From: Verrucomicrobia bacterium ADurb.Bin006
GTDB taxonomy: Bacteria; Verrucomicrobiota; Verrucomicrobiia; Limisphaerales; J093
NCBI GenBank assembly: GCA_002071485.1
Contig: MWFF01000095.1
Span: 1 to 37,065, forward strand
Reading direction: 5' to 3'
DNA length: 37,065 nt
The translations under genes and the position numbers were made by a program. The notes under the pieces were generated by a model. It was not told where the DNA came from, searched no databases, and was given only the letters and a program-made list of their open reading frames with translations. This document shows, in pieces, positions 31,994 through 37,065 of the stretch (its first letter is position 1; each line of letters begins with the position of its first letter).

Positions 31994-33162
31994 GGCTCGC
32001 ACTCGCGATGGCGGGCGTGCTGGCCGCTGCAACCGCGAGCGGCGCCGGTCTTCCCATGCCGAGTCCCGACCCGCTGGGTTATCCGGTACCGCCCATCCTG
32101 CTGCAAGCGCTGTCCTACTTCACTCTGACCCTGCACTTCCTGGCGATGAACCTGACGGTTGGGAGCGTTGTCATCTACCTGTGGCTGACGATCACGAGGA
32201 AGCAGTACGACGACCGTTTGGCGAGGTACCTGCGGGATTTGCTGCCGCTGAGCACCTCGTACCTGATCACGTTCGGCATCCCACCGCTGCTCTTCGTCCA
32301 GGTTCTGTATGGGCAGATGTTCTACTCCTCGTCGATTCTGCTCGGGTTTCCCTGGATTCTGGTAATTCCACTGGTGGTCTTCCTCTACGGGGCGTTCTAT
32401 TACCAGAAGCTGGTGAAGAACCCGGAGCATCCGGGCGTCCTGCTGCTCTCGGTTCTGGCGGCGATGGCACTGCTGAGCGTGGGTTTCTTCTTTGTCAATA
32501 ACATCACATTGTCGGTCTCGCCTGAGAAGTGGATGGGGCTCTACGCGAAGTCGCCTGGAGGCCAGAACTTGAACATGGACGACCCAACGCTCTTTGCCCG
32601 GTGGTTGCTGATCCTGGCGCCCGGTTTCACGGTGGCGGGCGTCGCCATCCTGTTCCGGGGCGTCATGATGCTGAAGTGGGGTTTGACCGAGGAGGGAAGA
32701 CACAATCACCGGATTGCCGTGAACGCAGCGGTCCTGGGCATGCTGCTCGAAGCGGTTGCCGGTATTTGGATTCTGTCCGCCATGCCGGACGACCTCCGTT
32801 CACACGTCACATCGGCGGGTCTGGCCAAGTTGCTTCTGGGTCTGGGCACAGCCATGGCGTCCGTCGGTCTGGTGCTTGTCTTCCTGGGGCGATACAAAGC
32901 CTCGTGGGCCTATCCGCTCATGGCTTCACTGGCGTTCTTCCTGGCCCTGGCGCCCCTGGTCGCTCTGCGAGACGTCGTGCGTATCGAGCAGTTGAGGCCT
33001 CACTTCTCACTCGAGAACGTGCCTGTCCACGCGCAGTGGTGCATGGCGGGCTTGTTTGCCGTGTTCCTGGTCGCCGGTCTTGTCTTTCTGCTCGCCCTTC
33101 ACATGATGGTCGTTCCCAAGCTCATTGCCGGTCGAAGGGCCGAGCTCCGCGAGTCTGCATGA
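31990..33162 (+). CDS. Second CydA-like membrane subunit (CydA'-type partner)
   Basis: A 390-residue protein with an N-terminal signal or anchor segment and about eight to nine hydrophobic helices. ALSYFTLTLHFLAMNLTVGS (His49) resembles CydA helix 1 and suggests a paralogue rather than a classical CydB. No acidic pair or CXXCH motif is seen, so it is likely a structural or single-haem partner. It starts inside the stop codon of the CydA-cytochrome c gene, and the two probably form a heterodimer. An ordinary CydB or unrelated membrane protein remains possible. Confidence 0.65.
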   Translation: MRLALAMAGVLAAATASGAGLPMPSPDPLGYPVPPILLQALSYFTLTLHFLAMNLTVGSVVIYLWLTITRKQYDDRLARYLRDLLPLSTSYLITFGIPPLLFVQVLYGQMFYSSSILLGFPWILVIPLVVFLYGAFYYQKLVKNPEHPGVLLLSVLAAMALLSVGFFFVNNITLSVSPEKWMGLYAKSPGGQNLNMDDPTLFARWLLILAPGFTVAGVAILFRGVMMLKWGLTEEGRHNHRIAVNAAVLGMLLEAVAGIWILSAMPDDLRSHVTSAGLAKLLLGLGTAMASVGLVLVFLGRYKASWAYPLMASLAFFLALAPLVALRDVVRIEQLRPHFSLENVPVHAQWCMAGLFAVFLVAGLVFLLALHMMVVPKLIAGRRAELRESA

Positions 33163-33178
33163 CGCCGAGAATCGCCCG

Positions 33179-33508
33179 CTACAAAAGGTAGAAGTGCCGA
33201 CGCCGCCCCTGTGCGTCCGCATAGAGCCCGTTGAGCCGCACGCCAGCCCGGTAATACCGATCGATCAAGTCCTTCAGAAACGGCAGGGCCCGCGCACTGA
33301 AGTAATCCAACTCCGGCGTTTCGTAGCTCAGCACAACCAGCACTCGGTCGAGCGGACTGAGTAGGCTCGATTCGAGGCCCAAACCGTGCGCCTCGAGGGT
33401 TTGACTGAGAGAACAGAGGTGACGCGCCTCTCGGCGTGTCTGCCCGGCGAGGAAACCCAGCGCACCTTCTATGTGAATGCGAAAGCGCAGACGGGGCCAC
33501 CAGACCGC
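33179..33508 (-). pseudogene. Remnant of a glycosidase-like protein
   Basis: A minus-strand frame is open for about 108 codons to a TAG at 33179 and lacks a start. Its sequence looks protein-like (WWPRLRFRIHIEGALGFLAG, SPLDRVLVVLSYETPELDYF, ALPFLKDLIDRYYRAGVRLN, GLYAD). The last part recalls verrucomicrobial secreted hydrolases in which a GLYADE segment follows a helix. Both ends are cut off and no signal peptide or catalytic motif remains. The identity is tentative. Confidence 0.45.
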
Positions 33509-33548
33509 CTTTGCTCAGAGGGCGGGTTTCGACTCGTTCGACCGACGG

Positions 33549-33782
33549 TTAGGCTCCATTGTCGCCGATAGCTTCGACGGGACAGCCTTCCTTGGCGTCC
33601 TTGCACTGGCTCTCTTCGTCCTCGTTCTCAGGCTGTTTGCAGACGAACGAGTAGCCGCCGTCCTCGTTGCGCTGGAAATTGTTCGGAGCGGTCTCGCGAC
33701 AGAGATCACAGTCGATGCATTGATTGTCGACGTAGTACTTGCCGGGGACGTTTTCTGGGTATTTGTTTGCGATGTCTGCCAT
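33549..33782 (-). CDS. Single-cluster [4Fe-4S] ferredoxin
   Basis: A 77-residue acidic protein with one CxxCxxC motif (Cys22, Cys25, Cys28) and a fourth ligand in GCPVEAIG (Cys67), the arrangement of a one-cluster ferredoxin. Two further cysteines (48 and 60) could form a disulfide. The long insert (about residues 30-60) and acidic composition are like small ferredoxins that shuttle one electron in the cytoplasm. It lies 53 nt after pnp on the same strand and could be on the same transcript. No redox partner is adjacent. Confidence 0.88.
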   Translation of the reverse strand: MADIANKYPENVPGKYYVDNQCIDCDLCRETAPNNFQRNEDGGYSFVCKQPENEDEESQCKDAKEGCPVEAIGDNGA

Positions 33783-33835
33783 ACAATCGATTGGGTTGTT
33801 AGTCGTTGGTACTTATGAAGACGTGATCGTTAAAA

Positions 33836-36163
33836 TCAAGCCTGATTCGCGTGCGTCCCTTCGGGCGGCGGACGCTCGCCCCGATCCGGGCGCGAACCGC
33901 GGTCGTAGCGTTCACCTCGATTCGGCCTTTCCCTGCGCTCCGGCCTTTCCGATCGGTGCTCGCTCCGCGGCGGTCGATCGCCTTCCGGACGCCGAGCCGG
34001 GCGTTCTCCCTCCCCCGACGGCTGCTTTTCGCGCTCGAGCTTGTCGCGTTCCTCCATGGCCGCCTTGCGGGAGAGGCGGACCCGGCCTTTTTCATCCACC
34101 CCGAGGCATTTGACCCAGATTTCGTCGCCGAGCTTGACGATGTCTTCGGTCTGTTTGACCCGGAAGTTGGCGAGTTCGCTGATGTGCACAAGGCCGTCCT
34201 GCCCGGGGAACACCTCGACGAAACAGCCGAAATCCTTGATGGTGACCACCTTGCCCCGATACAGCTTGCCCACCTCGATCTCGGCGCTGATCGCCTCGAC
34301 CTCTCGACGGGCCACTTCCATGCCCTCGACACTGGTCGAGTAGATCTGCACCGTGCCGTCATCCTCGATGTTGATCTCGCATCCGGACTCATCGACGATG
34401 CGCTTGATGTTCTTGCCGCCCGGACCGATGAGCGCGCCGATCTTCTCCGGATTGACCTTGAGCGTCAGGATGCGCGGGGCGTACTTGCTGAGTTCCTTGC
34501 GGGGCTCGGCGATCGTTTCGGCCATGATCTTGAGAATCTTGAGCCGCGCAACACGCGCCTTCTCGATCGCCTCGGCCATCAGCAGGTGCGGGATGCCCTT
34601 GAGCTTCAGATCGAGCTGGAAACCCGTCACGCCCTTCTCCGTCCCAGCGATCTTGCAGTCCATGTCGCAGAAGAAGTCCTCGGCCCCGATGATGTCCGTC
34701 AGCATTTCATAGCGGGCGATCTTCCCGCTCGGACCGTATTCGGTGCAGAGCCCGATGCTGACACCTGCGACGGGCCGGACCAGCGGCACGCCCGCATCCA
34801 TGAGGGCGAGGCTGCCGCCACACACGGTCGCCATCGATGTGCTGCCGTTCGACTCCATGATCTCGCTGGTTACACGCACTGCGTAAGGGAACTCCTTGAG
34901 CGGCACCATCGGCTCGATCGACCGTTCCGCCAACGCACCATGGCCGATTTCGCGCCGGCCCGGACCCGCGATGCGTCCGGTCTCACCGACGGAGAAATTG
35001 GGGAAATTATAGTGGAGAATGAACTGCTTTTCCTTGTCTCCGCCGGCATAGGCATCGATTTCCTGAGAATCCTCGGTGGTGCCGAGTGTTACAAGGGCCA
35101 GGGCCTGGGTCTCGCCCCGGGTGAACAAGGCCGATCCGTGGGCGCGCGGCAGGAGCCCGACGCTGCAACTGATCGGGCGCACCTCGTCCATCGCACGTCC
35201 ATCGAGCCGTTTTCCGTGGTTGAGGATCTGATCCCGTACGGCCTCCTTTTGCAGGTGGTTGAAGGTATCTTTCAGAACGAACTCGGTGATCTTCTCAGCG
35301 CCGAACTTCTCGATCAGCTTGGGCGCCACCCGCTCGGTGACGACTTTCCAGGCGGCTTCGCGCTCGTGTTTGCCGGGTGTCAGCAGCGCCGGAACGCTCT
35401 GGTCGCCGGCCAGCGCCTTGGCTTCGCGCAGAATTTCGTCGGGAACCACGTTGACCGTGATCGAGCGTTTCGGCCTTCCGGCCTTCGCCGCAAGGTCTTT
35501 CTGGGCGGAGATCAGCGGCTGACAGCAAAGCTGGGCGAAGCTGAGGGCGCCGATGAAATCCGCTTCTGGAATCTCGAGGCCCGATCCTTCGAACATGACC
35601 ATCTCGGTCTCGCTCCCCACATAGACCAGATCGAGGTCGCTCTCCGCCTTCTGCGCGTGGGTAGGGTTGACGACGAACTGGCCCTTGATCCGGCCCACGC
35701 GGACGGCGGCGATGGGCCCGGCCCAGGGGATGTCGCTGACCATCAGGGCGGCCGACGCCCCGTTGATGCTCAGAATGTCGGGGTCGTTTTCGCCGTCGGC
35801 GCTCAGCAGAATGCTCTGCACTTGCACCTCGTTGAACCACCCTTTCGGGAACAACGGCCGGATGGGCCGGTCGATCATCCTCGATGTCAGGATCTCCTTC
35901 TCGGTGGGCCGGCCTTCGCGTTTGAAATACCCGCCGGGGAATTTACCCGCAGCCGCCGCTTTCTCCCGATAATCGACAGTCAACGGGAAAAACTCCTGCC
36001 CCTCCCGCGGCGTGGCGGCCGCAACCGCGGCCACGATCACAATGGTTTCCCCAAGCCGGACGGTGACTGCACCGTCGGCTTGCTTGGCGAGCAGACCGGT
36101 TTCGATGTGGATTTGGCCGGCCCCGACGGGGACGGTGACTGTTTCAGGCATACGAACTTTCAT
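33836..36163 (-). CDS. pnp: Polyribonucleotide nucleotidyltransferase (PNPase)
   Basis: PNPase degrades RNA 3' to 5' with phosphate and can add tails. The 775-residue protein has both RNase PH domains ([40 protein letters not shown]). A KH domain follows at about 560-620 ([20 protein letters not shown]), then an S1 domain at about 628-698 ([20 protein letters not shown]). It ends in a 70-residue Arg/Glu/Pro-rich tail with repeated RPxRxER motifs, longer than the E. coli end. The order rpsO-pnp is classic. The ATG at 36163 has AGGCAGA before it. Confidence 0.97.
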   Translation of the reverse strand: MKVRMPETVTVPVGAGQIHIETGLLAKQADGAVTVRLGETIVIVAAVAAATPREGQEFFPLTVDYREKAAAAGKFPGGYFKREGRPTEKEILTSRMIDRPIRPLFPKGWFNEVQVQSILLSADGENDPDILSINGASAALMVSDIPWAGPIAAVRVGRIKGQFVVNPTHAQKAESDLDLVYVGSETEMVMFEGSGLEIPEADFIGALSFAQLCCQPLISAQKDLAAKAGRPKRSITVNVVPDEILREAKALAGDQSVPALLTPGKHEREAAWKVVTERVAPKLIEKFGAEKITEFVLKDTFNHLQKEAVRDQILNHGKRLDGRAMDEVRPISCSVGLLPRAHGSALFTRGETQALALVTLGTTEDSQEIDAYAGGDKEKQFILHYNFPNFSVGETGRIAGPGRREIGHGALAERSIEPMVPLKEFPYAVRVTSEIMESNGSTSMATVCGGSLALMDAGVPLVRPVAGVSIGLCTEYGPSGKIARYEMLTDIIGAEDFFCDMDCKIAGTEKGVTGFQLDLKLKGIPHLLMAEAIEKARVARLKILKIMAETIAEPRKELSKYAPRILTLKVNPEKIGALIGPGGKNIKRIVDESGCEINIEDDGTVQIYSTSVEGMEVARREVEAISAEIEVGKLYRGKVVTIKDFGCFVEVFPGQDGLVHISELANFRVKQTEDIVKLGDEIWVKCLGVDEKGRVRLSRKAAMEERDKLEREKQPSGEGERPARRPEGDRPPRSEHRSERPERRERPNRGERYDRGSRPDRGERPPPEGTHANQA

Positions 36164-36397
36164 TCTGCCTGCCGACCCGGAGGAACTTCAGTCGACCGCC
36201 CACGCGGAGAAGCCGAATGAAATTTCCCTAAGCCGGCAGGACTTGGTGTTTGTTGGCGCGGTGTGTCTAAGGCGTCGCTCCCGCCGGCCCGCGCTTTACC
36301 GGCCGACTCTCCCCACCGGGGTGAGCGAGCTGTTCGCCCAAGGATTTTACTATGGCTGGAGCCGCGACACATGATCGCGGACTGCTCGCGGAGGCCC
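36164..36397 (-). other. rpsO-pnp intergenic leader
   Basis: This 234-nt gap on the pnp side of rpsO holds no gene. Short GC-rich inverted arms are visible (GCCGG/CCGGC around 36288-36308 and CCCC-ACC-GGGG near 36312-36324). In E. coli the equivalent region folds into a processing stem that PNPase and RNase III use to autoregulate pnp; a similar role here is an inference. Confidence 0.4.
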
Positions 36398-36655
36398 TTA
36401 CCTGCGCAGCTTGAGCTTCTTGGTCACCGCAAGATAGCGGTCCGAGTCGGTCGTGTGCAGGTAGTCCAACAGACGCCGCCTTTGGCCCACCATCATCAGC
36501 AAGCCTCGACGCGAGCTGTGGTCTTTACGGTGCTTCTGCAAGTGGTCGGTGAGCTGATTGATCCGCTCCGTCAAAAGCGCTATTTGCACGTCGGCAGATC
36601 CTGTGTCCTTCTCGTGCAACCGGAAATCCGTGATCGTCTTCGTCTTTGCTTCCAT
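36398..36655 (-). CDS. rpsO: 30S ribosomal protein S15
   Basis: An 85-residue protein with the S15 pattern: [58 protein letters not shown] and a basic C-terminus. S15 binds 16S rRNA helix 22 early in 30S assembly and usually represses its own translation. It precedes pnp on the same strand in the usual order. Confidence 0.97.
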   Translation of the reverse strand: MEAKTKTITDFRLHEKDTGSADVQIALLTERINQLTDHLQKHRKDHSSRRGLLMMVGQRRRLLDYLHTTDSDRYLAVTKKLKLRR

Positions 36656-36691
36656 ACCCGTTCTGTCCAGCCAAAATCAATGAAGCGCAAA

Positions 36692-36720
36692 CCATAAGCC
36701 ACGGTACGCCTGACTGTAAA
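36692..36720 (-). promoter_or_regulatory. Sigma70-type promoter of rpsO
   Basis: On the minus strand TTTACA (36720-36715) and TTATGG (36697-36692) are separated by exactly 17 nt. The predicted start near 36685 leaves a leader of about 30 nt. The -35 element lies about 30 nt from the inferred end of the insertion sequence at the right edge. Confidence 0.55.
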
Positions 36721-36748
36721 GAACTTTATCGGCTTTCCCTCGTAGCCA

Positions 36749-37065
36749 CAGGGCTGCTCTAAAGTCGAACTGGGCGGGTCAATAGGCGAATGACCTGTCC
36801 CGGGCGGCGACTCATCTTCGCCAGGAAGGTCGGACAAGTTCGATCCCGCTTGCGGGGTTGACGACGCGCCCAGGCCCGCGCTTCACCCTGCACCGCGCGA
36901 CGGAGGATGCCCAGCGTCGTCGCGGCTACCGGATGACTCACCCGACACCGATCTTCACCCGCGCTCACATCCAACGGATAGTGCGTGCCATTCTCGATGC
37001 TCCAGTACTGGCGCGCCAACTCCAGCAGACGCTCCGGGTCGGCCTGCTCGGCTGTCAGACTGGTC
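36749..37065 (-). mobile_element. ISAs1-family insertion sequence, 3' end (cut by window edge)
   Basis: The element contains the transposase C-terminus and ends near 36749, where CAGGGCTGCTCTAAAG on the plus strand looks like a terminal inverted repeat. The transposase stop codon (36759-36761) lies inside that sequence, as in compact IS elements. The other end is outside the window, so the repeat and any target duplication cannot be verified here. Confidence 0.6.
36759..37065 (-). CDS. ISAs1-type transposase, C-terminal part (partial)
   Basis: The frame is open to the right edge with no start in view. It shows the family's C-terminal block: LTAEQADPERLLELARQYWS, IENGTHYPLDVSAGEDRCRV and a TTLGILRRAVQ helix. 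The catalytic Glu of the DDE triad is probably the one in WSIEN. It ends normally with a basic tail at 36759. Whether the full gene is intact cannot be judged from this window. Confidence 0.85.
   Translation of the reverse strand, partial: TSLTAEQADPERLLELARQYWSIENGTHYPLDVSAGEDRCRVSHPVAATTLGILRRAVQGEARAWARRQPRKRDRTCPTFLAKMSRRPGQVIRLLTRPVRL

Noticed and set aside
33851..36220. Plus-strand open frame of about 789 codons
   Set aside because: It is the antisense of pnp and its sequence has no recognisable family.

Overview
The window is a GC-rich bacterial chromosome segment, probably from the Verrucomicrobiota (Limisphaerales/Pedosphaerales-like). This is an inference. It rests on secreted polysaccharide-active enzymes (a GH36-type galactosidase with an NPCBM domain and a GH29 fucosidase with a discoidin-like domain), pseudopilin-like proteins, an SGNH-TPR fusion, many short gene remnants and a mosaic of small operons. 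No rRNA is present. There is one tRNA gene, tRNA-Thr(CGT).

Layout. 1-3744 (minus): a LeuC/aconitase-family dehydratase followed by a secreted GH36-type enzyme that runs off the left edge. 3851-5319 (plus): a secreted endonuclease/exonuclease/phosphatase-fold protein overlapping a small DUF4190-like membrane protein. 5339-5442: a hairpin and an 18-nt inverted-repeat element. 5610-8901 (minus): folE2, dapA, dapB and folK, linking folate and lysine/peptidoglycan precursor synthesis. 9047-11467 (plus): a second secreted EEP protein, a truncated symporter and intact mtnP. 11464-12513: a decay zone with a DNA adenine methylase fragment and a broken pseudopilin gene. 12617-14029 (minus): the RNA ligase RtcB. 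14336-17926 (plus): an SGNH-TPR membrane protein, panC and a stand-alone coaB. 18194-19994 (plus): rpmI, rplT and pheS behind a clear sigma70-type promoter, without infC or pheT.

19991-24006 (minus): an Mla-type lipid transport operon (mlaE, mlaF, mlaD) led by an exported protein with many WPL/FPLY-type aromatic repeats. 24047-26929 (minus): GH29 alpha-L-fucosidase and a GNAT-fold protein. 27115-28865 (plus): tRNA-Thr with a decayed tyrosine integrase just downstream and a surface-protein fragment, i.e. an old integration site.

28862-33162 (plus): the most interesting block. It is a four-gene respiratory cluster encoding a Rieske protein, a full-length cytochrome b with b6f-type haem spacing, a cytochrome bd (CydA)-like subunit fused to a C-terminal cytochrome c domain, and a second CydA-like membrane subunit. 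The tight spacing suggests one complex or chain that takes electrons from quinol through Rieske/cytochrome b to a c haem and a bd-like core without a quinol-binding loop.

33179-37065 (minus): a glycosidase-like remnant, a six-cysteine ferredoxin, pnp and rpsO with its own promoter, and the end of an ISAs1-type insertion sequence at the right edge.
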